The notes below the pieces were generated by a model, which was given only the letters and a program-made list of their open reading frames with translations, was not told where the DNA came from and did no database searches. Source: Arthrobacter sp. V1I9 (GTDB lineage: Bacteria; Actinomycetota; Actinomycetes; Actinomycetales; Micrococcaceae). Taken from it: a DNA stretch of 64,000 bases. The stretch covers positions 868,001 to 932,000 of the forward strand of contig NZ_JAUSYU010000001.1 in the NCBI RefSeq assembly GCF_030817075.1. The letters run 5' to 3'. This document shows positions 1 to 7,515 of this stretch, piece by piece. Numbering within the stretch: the first letter of the stretch is position 1; each line of letters starts with the position of its first letter. A program made the position numbers and the translations under genes.

Positions 1-363
1 CTCACCTGCTACGACCTGAGGTTCCCTGAGAGCGCGCGCTACCTGGTGGACGCCGGAGCCAACGTCCTGCTGCTGCCGTCCATGTGGATCGTGGGTCCCG
101 GGAAAGAAGACCACTTCATGACCCTCGTGCGTGCCCGCGCCATCGAGAACACCTCGTACGTGGTGACTGCCAACCAGTGCGGTCCGCTCGCTACGGCCTA
201 CTCGATTGTGGTGGATCCGTTCGGGGTGGTCATCGCCAATGCCGGCGAAGCGCCGCGAGTGGTGTTTGCCGAACTCGAACCTGAACGGATCGCGGCTGTG
301 CGGACCCGCGTCCCATCCCTCCGGAACCGTCGTTTCCGGGTGGTCCCCGGGGACAAGGAATGA
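1..363 (+). CDS. Carbon-nitrogen hydrolase (nitrilase superfamily), 3' part
   Basis: This is the C-terminal 120 residues of a nitrilase-superfamily amidase; the 5' part lies outside the window. The visible part opens with LTCYDLRFPE, which holds the nucleophilic cysteine of the Glu-Lys-Cys triad. It continues with the typical RARAIENTSYVVTANQ strand and a DPFGVVIANAGE segment. Members hydrolyse C-N bonds of small amides or carbamoyl compounds in the cytoplasm; the substrate cannot be told. The PuuD-like gene 108 bases downstream on the same strand hints at nitrogen scavenging or polyamine/GABA catabolism. The family call is firm because the active-site block is intact. Confidence 0.9.
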   Translation, partial: LTCYDLRFPESARYLVDAGANVLLLPSMWIVGPGKEDHFMTLVRARAIENTSYVVTANQCGPLATAYSIVVDPFGVVIANAGEAPRVVFAELEPERIAAVRTRVPSLRNRRFRVVPGDKE

Positions 364-470
364 GCCAGGAAGTGTGATCGTCTCGACACCTGGAATTGAC
401 ACTGACGAAACATTCCGGGCCTCCTGCGGCCCTAAAATTGAGGCAGTCAGATTTTCCTGGAGGGACCCTA

Positions 471-1286
471 GTGCACACCACCGACGCCGCGATGAAACCA
501 GTCATCGGACTCACCACGTACCTTGAAGAGGCGCGCACCGATGGTTGCGGCACGGTCAGTGCGGCCTTCCTGCCCGAGACGTACCTGAAGCCCATCATCG
601 CCGCGGGCGGCATGCCCATCCTCCTGCCGCCGCAGCCGGTGCTGGAGGGCATGATCGAACAGCTCGTGAACCGGCTCGACGGCCTGATTGTTCCCGGCGG
701 CTGGGATGTCGACCCGGCCCTCTACGGCCAGGAAGCCCACCCCGCAACTGACGAGCCCCGCCCGAAGCGTGACGCCTGGGAGCAGGCCCTGATCAAGGAA
801 GCCATCCGCCAGGACGTCCCGCTGCTATGCATCTGCCGGGGCGAGCAGCTGCTGAACGTCACGCTCGGCGGCAGCCTGCACCAGCACCTGCCTGACGTGA
901 TCGGCAACGGCCAGTACCAGCCCGGCGGCTACAACTTCAATAGGATCCCCGTGGAAATCAAGCCGGGTTCCCGGCTTGAACAGTTGATCGGCGCCAACCC
1001 CGGGCCCGTGCCGGTTTCCCACCACCAGGCCGTGGACAAGCTCGGGCACGGGCTTGTGGCTGCCGCGTGGAGCGAGGACCAGGTGGTGGAAGCCATCGAA
1101 TACCCCGCAAGCACCTTCACCATGGGCATCCAGTGGCACCCGGAGGAGCTGCCCGAGGACTTCGGCCTCTTCCGCGGGTTCGTCGAAGCAGCCCGCCGAA
1201 AGTTCCTGTCCCGGCTCCTGCCGGCCTCGCCGTCGTCGGTCTCTGCGGAGCTCAACGCCAGCCTTGCCGGGCCGCAGCTCCGGTAG
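471..1286 (+). CDS. Gamma-glutamyl-gamma-aminobutyrate hydrolase family protein (peptidase C26)
   Basis: A class I glutamine-amidotransferase-like hydrolase of about 271 residues. The family releases glutamate from gamma-glutamyl compounds such as gamma-glutamyl-GABA in the Puu putrescine pathway. Key parts are GGWDVDP near residue 70, the nucleophile elbow LLCICRGEQLLN near residue 120, VSHHQAVD, and the catalytic His-Glu in GIQWHPEE near residue 220. I chose the GTG at 471 because GGAGGG lies 7 bases upstream; an in-frame ATG at 396 has no ribosome site and would add residues without family character. It follows a nitrilase-type gene and ends before a clear terminator. The exact substrate is an inference from the family. 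Confidence 0.88.
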   Translation: MHTTDAAMKPVIGLTTYLEEARTDGCGTVSAAFLPETYLKPIIAAGGMPILLPPQPVLEGMIEQLVNRLDGLIVPGGWDVDPALYGQEAHPATDEPRPKRDAWEQALIKEAIRQDVPLLCICRGEQLLNVTLGGSLHQHLPDVIGNGQYQPGGYNFNRIPVEIKPGSRLEQLIGANPGPVPVSHHQAVDKLGHGLVAAAWSEDQVVEAIEYPASTFTMGIQWHPEELPEDFGLFRGFVEAARRKFLSRLLPASPSSVSAELNASLAGPQLR

Positions 1287-1329
1287 GGCAGCCACCCTGC
1301 CCCGCAAGAGGCTGCAACAGATCCCAGGG

Positions 1330-1376
1330 ACCACCCCGAAACAGCGCGAAAAGCGCTTTGTTTCGCGGTGGTTTTC
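1330..1376 (+). terminator. Rho-independent terminator after the PuuD-like gene
   Basis: A long hairpin pairs ACCACCCCGAAAC (1330-1342) with GTTTCGCGGTGGT (1360-1372) with one internal mismatch. The loop region contains a further GCGC/GCGC stem. The 3' arm runs into TTTC. It separates the PuuD-like gene from the next transcription unit. Confidence 0.8.
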
Positions 1377-1388
1377 TGTGTCAATGCC

Positions 1389-1418
1389 TTGCGGACAACA
1401 ACTAAGCATGCTTAGTAT
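1389..1418 (+). promoter_or_regulatory. Promoter candidate with a perfect 16-bp palindrome over the -10 box
   Basis: ACTAAGCATGCTTAGT (1401-1416) is a perfect palindrome. A -10-like TAGTAT (1413-1418) overlaps its right half, with a weak -35 candidate TTGCGG (1389-1394) 18 bases upstream. An operator lying over a -10 element is the natural reading. Related sites occur at 41868, 43925 and 61301 in this window. Function is inferred. Confidence 0.5.
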
Positions 1419-1472
1419 GTTTGGACGATGAGGTTAAGCCAAACGCTTCAAGGTTTGAACCAAGGAGCAATC

Positions 1473-1556
1473 ATGGCCTCTAACTGCAAGCAACTTCCTC
1501 CTGTCCCAGGACGCCTTCCCCGTAAGGGAAGTGCCCGATCCCAGGGGCTGCGGTAA
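1473..1556 (+). CDS. 27-codon leader ORF coupled to the GCS2 ligase gene
   Basis: A short ORF encoding MASNCKQLPPVPGRLPRK and nine further residues, ending in GLR. AAGGAG stands 5 bases before its ATG, the strongest ribosome site in this stretch. Its stop codon overlaps the start of the next gene in TAATG (1554-1558). The ligase itself lacks a good ribosome site, so translation of the short ORF could drive it. A perfect hairpin CTTCCC-CGTAA-GGGAAG (1515-1531) lies inside. The peptide is basic and proline-rich and matches nothing I recognise. It may be a leader peptide, a small protein, or just an upstream ORF for coupling. Confidence 0.5.
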   Translation: MASNCKQLPPVPGRLPRKGSARSQGLR

Positions 1557-2689
1557 TGCGCCGGGTAGGAGTTGAGGAGGAGTTCCTCATTGTTGACTGC
1601 GTTGACGGGCATGCCGTGCCGCTGGGCGAATTGCTGGATCGCCTGAACGATGACGACGGTCTCAGCAGTGAGATGAAACAAGAGCAGATCGAAACCTGCA
1701 CGCTACCGAGGACCACTCTCGACGAGCTGGCCCAGGACATCACAGCGCGCCGGGCGAGCGCCGATTCCGCCGCGCGTTCAGCAGGGGCGCGTGCCGTCGC
1801 CCTTGCCACGTCGCCCCTGCCGGTGCAGTCCACCGCCACCCCCGGGCTGCGGTACCAGCGGATGATCCAGAGGTTCGGACTGACCGCGATCGAGCAGCTT
1901 ACCTGCGGCTGCCACGTGCATGTGGAGGTCGAGTCGGACGAGGAAGGCGTCGCCGTCCTGGACCGGATCCGGATCTGGCTTCCCGTACTGTTGGCTCTCA
2001 CTGCCAATTCGCCGTTCTGGAACGCCATGGACTCGGGCTACGCCAGCTACCGCTCCCAGGCCTGGAACCGGTGGCCCACGGCGGGACCGTCGGAAGTTTT
2101 CGGCTCCGCCGAGGCCTATCACTCTGAGGTCCAGGAGATCCTGAGCTCCGGAGTCCTTCTGGACAAGGGGCAACTCTACTTTGACGCCAGGCTCAGCCAC
2201 CGCCACCCCACCGTTGAGGTCCGGGTAGGGGATGTGTGCCTGTTCGCTGACGACGCCGTCCTGCTGGCCGCCCTGGTGCGCGGCCTGGTGGAGACGGCAG
2301 CCCGGCAGTGGCGCGACGGCGTGCCACCCGTGCCGGCCTCAGCCGTGCAGCTCCGGCTTGCTTCCTGGCAGGCGGGCCGCTACGGACTCGACGCCGACCT
2401 GCTGGATCCGCTCACCGGCCGGCCGAGGCGGGCCTTCGACGTGGCCATGGCACTGCTGGACCACGTGCAGCCCGCGCTGAAAAGCCAAGGCGAGTTCGAC
2501 ATCGTGGAGTCGTTGCTGTTCCAGGCCTTGACCCGCGGCAACGGCGCTGCCAGGCAGCGGGAAGCCTTCGCCAAGGCGGGCAGCATGTGTGACGTTATTT
2601 CCGACGCCGTCGAGGTCAGCAGCCTGCCCACCACGGCGCTTCGAAAGCTCACGGATTCGCCGCTGCTGGCAGGCGACCAGAGTTTGTAG
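1556..2689 (+). CDS. GCS2 family carboxylate-amine ligase (YbdK/EgtA-type)
   Basis: A 377-residue ATP-dependent ligase of the glutamate-cysteine ligase GCS2 family, which joins the gamma-carboxylate of glutamate to an amine. Diagnostic parts are the N-terminal VGVEEEFLIVD, the histidine-rich CGCHVHVEV near residue 120, and YFDARLSHRHPTVEVRVGDV near residue 210. The length is normal. The ATG at 1556 overlaps the stop of the 27-codon ORF. The asparagine-synthase-like gene follows after 27 bases on the same strand, so the two probably act on one small molecule. Cysteine is the textbook acceptor, but many members with this start sequence have no proven substrate. Nothing here shows a role in mycothiol or ergothioneine synthesis. 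Confidence 0.88.
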   Translation: MRRVGVEEEFLIVDCVDGHAVPLGELLDRLNDDDGLSSEMKQEQIETCTLPRTTLDELAQDITARRASADSAARSAGARAVALATSPLPVQSTATPGLRYQRMIQRFGLTAIEQLTCGCHVHVEVESDEEGVAVLDRIRIWLPVLLALTANSPFWNAMDSGYASYRSQAWNRWPTAGPSEVFGSAEAYHSEVQEILSSGVLLDKGQLYFDARLSHRHPTVEVRVGDVCLFADDAVLLAALVRGLVETAARQWRDGVPPVPASAVQLRLASWQAGRYGLDADLLDPLTGRPRRAFDVAMALLDHVQPALKSQGEFDIVESLLFQALTRGNGAARQREAFAKAGSMCDVISDAVEVSSLPTTALRKLTDSPLLAGDQSL

Positions 2690-2716
2690 ATCGGTGCAGG
2701 GAACGAGGACCCCAAC

Positions 2717-4495
2717 ATGTGCGGAATAGCCGGCGAAGTTGCCTTCAACGGGAGAAAAGCCTCCCAGGAATCGGTTCTCAAGATGATGGGGGCAATGGCA
2801 TCGAGGGGCCCGGACGGGCGGGGGACCTGGGAGTCGGGCTGGGTGGCACTGGGGCATCAGCGCCTCAGCATCATTGACCTTTCAGAGGCGGGTGCCCAGC
2901 CAATGCTGGACGACGGCGGCCTGGCCGTCACGTTCAACGGCTGCATCTACAACTACAAGGAACTGCGCCGGGAACTTGAGCCCGAGTTCACCTTCCGCTC
3001 CACCAGCGACACGGAGGTAATCCTGAAGGCCTACCGGAAGTGGGGCGATGACTTTGTCCACCACCTGGTGGGAATGTTTGCGGTGGCGCTTTACGATCGG
3101 CAGCGGCAGGAAGTCCTGTTGGTCCGAGACCGGCTGGGCATCAAACCGTTTTATGTTTCGCAGGTGCCGGGAAGGGTGCGCTTCGCATCCAGCCTGCCGG
3201 CGCTGGTGGCCTCGGGCGGGATGGATACCTCCATCGACGAGGTTGCGCTGCACCACTACCTGAGCTGGCACTCGATCGTGCCAGCGCCGCGGACTATCCT
3301 CCGCGGCATCCGAAAGCTGCCGGCCGCCACCATCCGGACCATTCGGGCCGACGGGACCTGGCACGACCGCGAATACTGGAAGCCCAGCTACACCCGGCGT
3401 GCGGTGCACGCGGGCTGGTCCGCCATGGATTGGCAGGACGCGGTCCACCAGTCGCTTCAAACAGCAGTGCGGCGCCGGATGGTTGCCGATGTGCCGGTGG
3501 GTGTCCTCCTCTCCGGCGGACTGGATTCGAGCCTGCTGGTTGCCCTGCTGGCGGAGGAGGGCCAGCACGGACTGTCCACCTTCAGCATCGGGTTCGACGG
3601 TGCCGGCGGGGACTCGGGGAACGAGTTTGTGTATTCCGACGTCGTGGCCAGGGAGTTCGGGACACGGCATGAGCGCCTGCACATCAGCACTTCCGAGTTC
3701 GCGCCCTCCATTGATGGCGCCGTTGGAGCGATGTCCGAACCTATGGCCAGCCATGACGTGACAGCGTTCCACCTGCTTTCGAAGACTGTTGCGCAGCATC
3801 TGAAGGTGGTGCAGTGCGGCCAGGGCGCAGATGAGGTCTTCGGTGGATACGCGTACCACCAGCCGCTTGCCCGGGTGGGCCGCTCGGAGGCCCAGGGCGT
3901 GTTCACCTCAAATTTTGTCGACCACAGTCATGCCGAGCTCTTGGACATCGTCGAACCCGAGTGGTACTGCAGCTCTGACGTAAGCAGCCAGGTCCTGGCT
4001 GCTTACCTTGAAGCCCCGGGGGCTGATACCGCCCTGGACGCGGTGCTCCGCCTGGACACCCACCTGCTGATGGTGGACGATCCCGTAAAGCGGCTGGACA
4101 ACATGACAATGGCCTGGGGCATCGAAGCCCGCGTCCCGTTCCTGGATCATGAGCTGGTGGAACTTGCCGCGTCCTGCCCGCCGGAGCTCAAGGCGTCGCA
4201 GGGCGGCAAGGGCATCCTGAAGGACCTGGGCCGGCAGTTGCTCCCGGCCGCGGTGGTGGACCGGCCCAAGGGATACTTTCCGGTGCCCGCCCTCCAGCAC
4301 CTGGAGGAACCCTTCATCTCCATCGTGCATGAGACCCTCCACGCACCCGAGGCCAAGCAACGCGGGCTTTTCCAGCCCGCGTACTTGGACGGATTGCTGG
4401 CCGATCCCAACATGCAGAAGACCGCGGTCAACAGCAACGCGCTATGGCAGCTGGCGCTGCTGGAGATGTGGCTCCAGCGCCACGGGGTGGGCTAA
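2717..4495 (+). CDS. Asparagine-synthase-family amidotransferase (N-acetylglutaminylglutamine amidotransferase-like)
   Basis: A 592-residue class II glutamine amidotransferase. Cys2 of MCGIAGE is the nucleophile of the glutaminase domain (about 1-210), with RGPDGRGTW and HQRLSIIDLS following. The synthetase domain carries the PP-loop LLSGGLDSSLL near residue 268 and CGQGADEVFGGY near residue 370. The N terminus and length resemble the TIGR03104 subfamily, which amidates an N-acetyl-glutaminyl-glutamate osmolyte precursor. That pathway normally also needs a GNAT/ATP-grasp synthetase and a peptidase beside it, and neither is here. The partner is a GCS2 ligase instead. The ribosome site is a weak AACGAGG. 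The enzyme class is sure; the substrate is not. Confidence 0.85.
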   Translation: MCGIAGEVAFNGRKASQESVLKMMGAMASRGPDGRGTWESGWVALGHQRLSIIDLSEAGAQPMLDDGGLAVTFNGCIYNYKELRRELEPEFTFRSTSDTEVILKAYRKWGDDFVHHLVGMFAVALYDRQRQEVLLVRDRLGIKPFYVSQVPGRVRFASSLPALVASGGMDTSIDEVALHHYLSWHSIVPAPRTILRGIRKLPAATIRTIRADGTWHDREYWKPSYTRRAVHAGWSAMDWQDAVHQSLQTAVRRRMVADVPVGVLLSGGLDSSLLVALLAEEGQHGLSTFSIGFDGAGGDSGNEFVYSDVVAREFGTRHERLHISTSEFAPSIDGAVGAMSEPMASHDVTAFHLLSKTVAQHLKVVQCGQGADEVFGGYAYHQPLARVGRSEAQGVFTSNFVDHSHAELLDIVEPEWYCSSDVSSQVLAAYLEAPGADTALDAVLRLDTHLLMVDDPVKRLDNMTMAWGIEARVPFLDHELVELAASCPPELKASQGGKGILKDLGRQLLPAAVVDRPKGYFPVPALQHLEEPFISIVHETLHAPEAKQRGLFQPAYLDGLLADPNMQKTAVNSNALWQLALLEMWLQRHGVG

Positions 4496-4509
4496 GGCGG
4501 GAGGTGACG

Positions 4510-5415
4510 TCACCGCCCTGGTGAGTTGCGCCGTCGTGCGGCGTACGCAAACATGGCCGTGGTGGCGACGGTGGCCAGATACCCGGCGATCACGATCAGC
4601 GAGATGCCCGCCCAAAAGTAGTTCGTGGTGCTGACTTCCTGCCAGGGGCTCGGCGCGATCCGGGCCAGCGAATACATCGCCACCGCAGCCGAGGCCAGCC
4701 CGATCACCACTGGAAGCGTCAGCCAGATCCGGGCAGAGCCCACGTGCGCGCCGAAGCCGTCCCACGCATTCCACGCCCCGCGCCGGACGATCAGCCAGCC
4801 CGCGGGAATCATAAACGCGCCCACCAGCAGGAATGCTGCCACCACGTCGGCCGGCCGGTGCCACTGGTTGATCAGCGTGGACACCCCGGAAGCAATGGCG
4901 AACGTCCCGCCCACAAAACCGGCCATCGGGCGCCAGCGCGGCGATGCCATCAGGAAGACCGCAGCCGCTGCCGACGCCGCCAGGGTGGTGTGTCCGGACG
5001 GCAGCGAGTTCAGCTCCAGCGTCACCACGCCCTTGTCCGGCCGGGCCGGCAGCACATCCTTCAGGACCTGTGTGGCGATGTTCGCGCCGATGCAGGCAGC
5101 CACCGCAATGCCGGCCTCCGTCCATCGCTTCCGGATCACCGTCACAAACAGCACCACGACGGCGGCCATCACCAGTGAAATGGTGGGCAGCAGGTCCAGG
5201 AACCTGGTGGTGGCCTTGCCCGCCGGCCCGTGGATGTCCACGGCTTCCACCAGCGCTGACTCGTCGATGAACTGCCCCGTGGTGGTCTGGACGAAGTAGT
5301 AGTAGGTGGCGATCAGCCCGGCGATGCAGGCCAGCGTGGCAAGCACGAACAGGAACCCTGACCCCGGAGCGGGGCGTGCCGGGGTCCTGGTCTGTGCTTG
5401 CCGTTGAAAAGTCAT
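4510..5415 (-). CDS. PAP2-superfamily membrane phosphatase
   Basis: A 301-residue integral membrane protein with about six to seven hydrophobic segments. The acid-phosphatase signature is present: KDVLPARP near residue 125, SLPSGHTTLAA near residue 145, and STLINQWHRPADV near residue 195, where the usual Ser-Arg of motif 3 is Ser-Thr. Family members dephosphorylate lipid phosphates such as phosphatidate or undecaprenyl diphosphate at the outer face of the membrane. It converges on the amidotransferase gene with a 14-base gap. The missing arginine in motif 3 may lower or change activity. Confidence 0.85.
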   Translation of the reverse strand: MTFQRQAQTRTPARPAPGSGFLFVLATLACIAGLIATYYYFVQTTTGQFIDESALVEAVDIHGPAGKATTRFLDLLPTISLVMAAVVVLFVTVIRKRWTEAGIAVAACIGANIATQVLKDVLPARPDKGVVTLELNSLPSGHTTLAASAAAAVFLMASPRWRPMAGFVGGTFAIASGVSTLINQWHRPADVVAAFLLVGAFMIPAGWLIVRRGAWNAWDGFGAHVGSARIWLTLPVVIGLASAAVAMYSLARIAPSPWQEVSTTNYFWAGISLIVIAGYLATVATTAMFAYAARRRNSPGR

Positions 5416-5473
5416 CGCTTCAAGGTTGTCACAGAAAGCTGGGATCCTGCCGCATGTTGACTGGCAGCGAGGC

Positions 5474-5502
5474 GCCCCGCCGGCGCTTCCCCGGGGCGGG
5501 GC
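5474..5502 (-). terminator. GC-rich hairpin after the SRPBCC gene
   Basis: GCCCCGCC (5474-5481) pairs with GGCGGGGC (5495-5502) just beyond the stop of the minus-strand SRPBCC gene. No clear T-run follows, so it may slow rather than fully stop transcription. Confidence 0.5.
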
Positions 5503-5504
5503 AC

Positions 5505-6005
5505 CTACCGCAGGCCCGCGACCAACTCCTCGATGATCTCGAACTGCTCCCGCACGCCGCCCTCCATGCCGGACTGCGCAATCATGTCCCGGACTTCCTT
5601 GCTGCCGGCGTCGGTGCGGATGCTGACCAGGGTGGCGCCGCCGTCGGCCTCTTCAAACGTGACGCTGGTGACCACAGCCCCGTCCTCGCTGTCCGGGCCG
5701 GCGTCCGGCGTCTCCATGATCTCGGTGTGGACGATCCGCTCGTTTGGCACAATCTCCCGGTACGTCCCGTGGAAGGCCACCTCGAATTCACCATGGGCCA
5801 CCATCACATACCGCCATGCCCCGCCCACCCGGAAGTCCATGTCCGCCACGGTCATCTCACCGCGCCTGCCGGGCCACCATTTCCGGACAAGGTCCGGCGT
5901 AGTCCAGGCCCGGTACACAAGGTGCCGGGGCGCGTTGATGGTGCGGGTGATCAGGATTTCCTTATCGCTGGGGAAGGTGACGTTGATGGTGCTTGTCTGT
6001 GCCAT
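5505..6005 (-). CDS. SRPBCC family protein, AHSA1-like
   Basis: A 166-residue START/Bet v 1-like fold protein of the AHSA1 type. Recognisable parts are RTINAPRHLVYRAWTTPDLVRKWWPG near the N terminus and WRYVMVAHGEFEVAFHGTYREIVPNERIVHTE in the middle. Such proteins bind small hydrophobic ligands; most bacterial ones have no known role. I start it at the ATG at 6005, which has AAAGGAG 7 bases upstream; longer readings run into the preceding gene. It lies 16 bases downstream of an ArsR-type regulator, a very common actinobacterial pairing, and is almost certainly controlled and co-transcribed with it. Confidence 0.88.
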   Translation of the reverse strand: MAQTSTINVTFPSDKEILITRTINAPRHLVYRAWTTPDLVRKWWPGRRGEMTVADMDFRVGGAWRYVMVAHGEFEVAFHGTYREIVPNERIVHTEIMETPDAGPDSEDGAVVTSVTFEEADGGATLVSIRTDAGSKEVRDMIAQSGMEGGVREQFEIIEELVAGLR

Positions 6006-6021
6006 TGCCCTGCTCCTTTGC

Positions 6022-6357
6022 CTACTTTTCCTGCTCTTTGAGGTCTTCCGCAACGCCCTCCAGAAGATCGAGGCGCTCTTCCCAGAGGTGCCGGTAGCCA
6101 GAGACCCAGTCGTGGATAGGTTTGAGGGCCTGCGGGTTCAGCCGGTAGACGCGCTGCCGGCCTTCGTCCCGGACAGTGACGGCGCCCACTTCCCGCAGCA
6201 CCCGCAAGTGCCGGGACACGTGCGGCTGCGCCATGCCCAGCAGGTCAACGAGCTCATTGACGGGGCGCTCGCCGCCGGCCAGGGCGTCCAGTATTTGCCG
6301 GCGGCGGGGCTCAGCCACTGCGTTGAAGGTATCCGCTGTTGTTGCTGCCCGTGCCAT
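6022..6357 (-). CDS. ArsR-family transcriptional regulator
   Basis: A 111-residue winged-helix repressor beginning MARAATTADTFNAVAEPRRR. The helix-turn-helix is NELVDLLGMAQPHVSRHLRVLREVGAV, followed by the wing DEGRQRVYRLNP. No CxC metal-binding pair is visible, so it probably does not sense arsenic or cadmium; this SRPBCC-linked branch usually lacks metal ligands. It sits first in a two-gene operon with the AHSA1-like gene, divergent from menC across 69 bases, where repeated ATAT and CATGC elements (6363-6390) could hold its operator. I chose the ATG at 6357 because the family homology starts there. Confidence 0.88.
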   Translation of the reverse strand: MARAATTADTFNAVAEPRRRQILDALAGGERPVNELVDLLGMAQPHVSRHLRVLREVGAVTVRDEGRQRVYRLNPQALKPIHDWVSGYRHLWEERLDLLEGVAEDLKEQEK

Positions 6358-6426
6358 GCGGCGATGATATACCCATGCCGATATGCATTGGAAGGGTCTG
6401 TTTGTCACCACTTGTACAGTGGGTCC

Positions 6427-7431
6427 ATGCCTACGCCGCCTGTGCCCGACCTTGAGGAACTGCTGGCCGGCGCGCACGTGGTCAGCCTGCCCATGCGCGT
6501 GAAGTTCCGCGGAATCATGGAGCGGGAGTCCCTGCTCCTGCAGGGCCCGGCCGGCTGGGGAGAGTTCTGCCCGTTCCCGGAATACGGCGACGCCGAGGCT
6601 TCCCGCTGGCTGGCTTCTGCCGTTGAGGGCGCGTGGCAGGGTTTTCCGGACCCGCTGCGTTCGGTCATTCCGGTCAACGCCACCGTCCCTGCCGTTGCTG
6701 CCGGGCGGGTGCCTGAAGTTCTTGCGCGCTTCGGCCGGGTGGACGCCGTGAAGGTCAAGGTGGCCGAGCAGGGCCAGACGCTCGACGACGACGCCGCCCG
6801 GGTCGCCGCCGTCCGCTCTGCCCTGCCGGGCGCAGCCATCAGGGTGGACGCCAACGGGGGTTGGGACGTGCCCGCCGCCGTCGAGGCTTTGTCCCGCTTG
6901 GCGGACCTCGGGCTTGAGTACGCCGAACAGCCGGTTCCCACCATTGACGGGCTGGCCGAGGTGCGGCGCGTTTTGCAGGCTGCCGGTACGCCGGTGCTGA
7001 TCGCGGCCGACGAAAGTGTCCGCAAGGAATCCGACCCCCTGCGCGTGGCACGTGCCGGTGCCGCAGACCTGATCGTGGTGAAGGTGGCGCCGCTCGGGGG
7101 AGTGCGGCGCGCGCTGGACATTGTGGCCCGGGCCGGACTGCCCGCCGTCGTCAGCTCAGCGCTGGACACCTCGGTGGGCATCCGTGCGGGCCTGGCCCTG
7201 GCGGCGGCGCTTCCGGATCTGCCCTACGCTTGCGGGCTGGGGACGGTGTCCCTGTTCGAATCGGACATCACCACCGATCCGCTGGTGGCCGACGACGGCG
7301 CCATCCGCCTCCGCGATGTTGCCGCCGACGCCGGGCTGCTTGAGCAGTACTCGGCAACACCTGCGCGCCGGGACTGGTGGCTGGCCCGGCTCCGCCGCGT
7401 CCACGCATTACTGCAGGTCACGCGGGGTTAA
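6427..7431 (+). CDS. menC: o-Succinylbenzoate synthase
   Basis: A 334-residue enolase-superfamily enzyme that dehydrates SHCHC to o-succinylbenzoate in menaquinone synthesis. The catalytic lysine pair is in VKVKVAE near residue 110, and the metal ligands are in RVDANGGWD, EQPV and AADESV. A second lysine lies in VVKVAPLGG. The early REXLLLQGPAGWGEFCPFPEYG is typical of actinobacterial MenC. The ATG at 6427 is the first in-frame start giving family homology. menD lies 2.3 kb downstream, separated by a PhoX gene; the rest of the pathway follows at 16.5-21.3 kb. The 3' end overlaps a PHO-box-like repeat. Confidence 0.93.
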   Translation: MPTPPVPDLEELLAGAHVVSLPMRVKFRGIMERESLLLQGPAGWGEFCPFPEYGDAEASRWLASAVEGAWQGFPDPLRSVIPVNATVPAVAAGRVPEVLARFGRVDAVKVKVAEQGQTLDDDAARVAAVRSALPGAAIRVDANGGWDVPAAVEALSRLADLGLEYAEQPVPTIDGLAEVRRVLQAAGTPVLIAADESVRKESDPLRVARAGAADLIVVKVAPLGGVRRALDIVARAGLPAVVSSALDTSVGIRAGLALAAALPDLPYACGLGTVSLFESDITTDPLVADDGAIRLRDVAADAGLLEQYSATPARRDWWLARLRRVHALLQVTRG

Positions 7432-7448
7432 CCGGAACTTCACCTTGC
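7416..7448 (+). promoter_or_regulatory. PHO-box-like triple 11-bp direct repeat before phoX
   Basis: Three consecutive 11-base units read GGTCACGCGGG, GTTAACCGGAA and CTTCACCTTGC. They resemble the actinobacterial PhoP binding unit G(G/T)TCAYYYRGG, best in the first. They overlap the last 16 bases of menC and end 67 bases before the phoX ATG. The gene behind is a phosphate-starvation type phosphatase, which supports the call. Confidence 0.6.
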
Positions 7449-7515
7449 TGACTACTGCGCGTAGAAACCGGCTGACAGGGTGGGCGGACCGCATCGATTT
7501 TTTTGGAAGGCCCCC

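Noticed and set aside
396..470. Earlier ATG start for the PuuD-like gene
   Set aside because: No ribosome site and non-homologous residues; the GTG at 471 has GGAGGG at the right distance.
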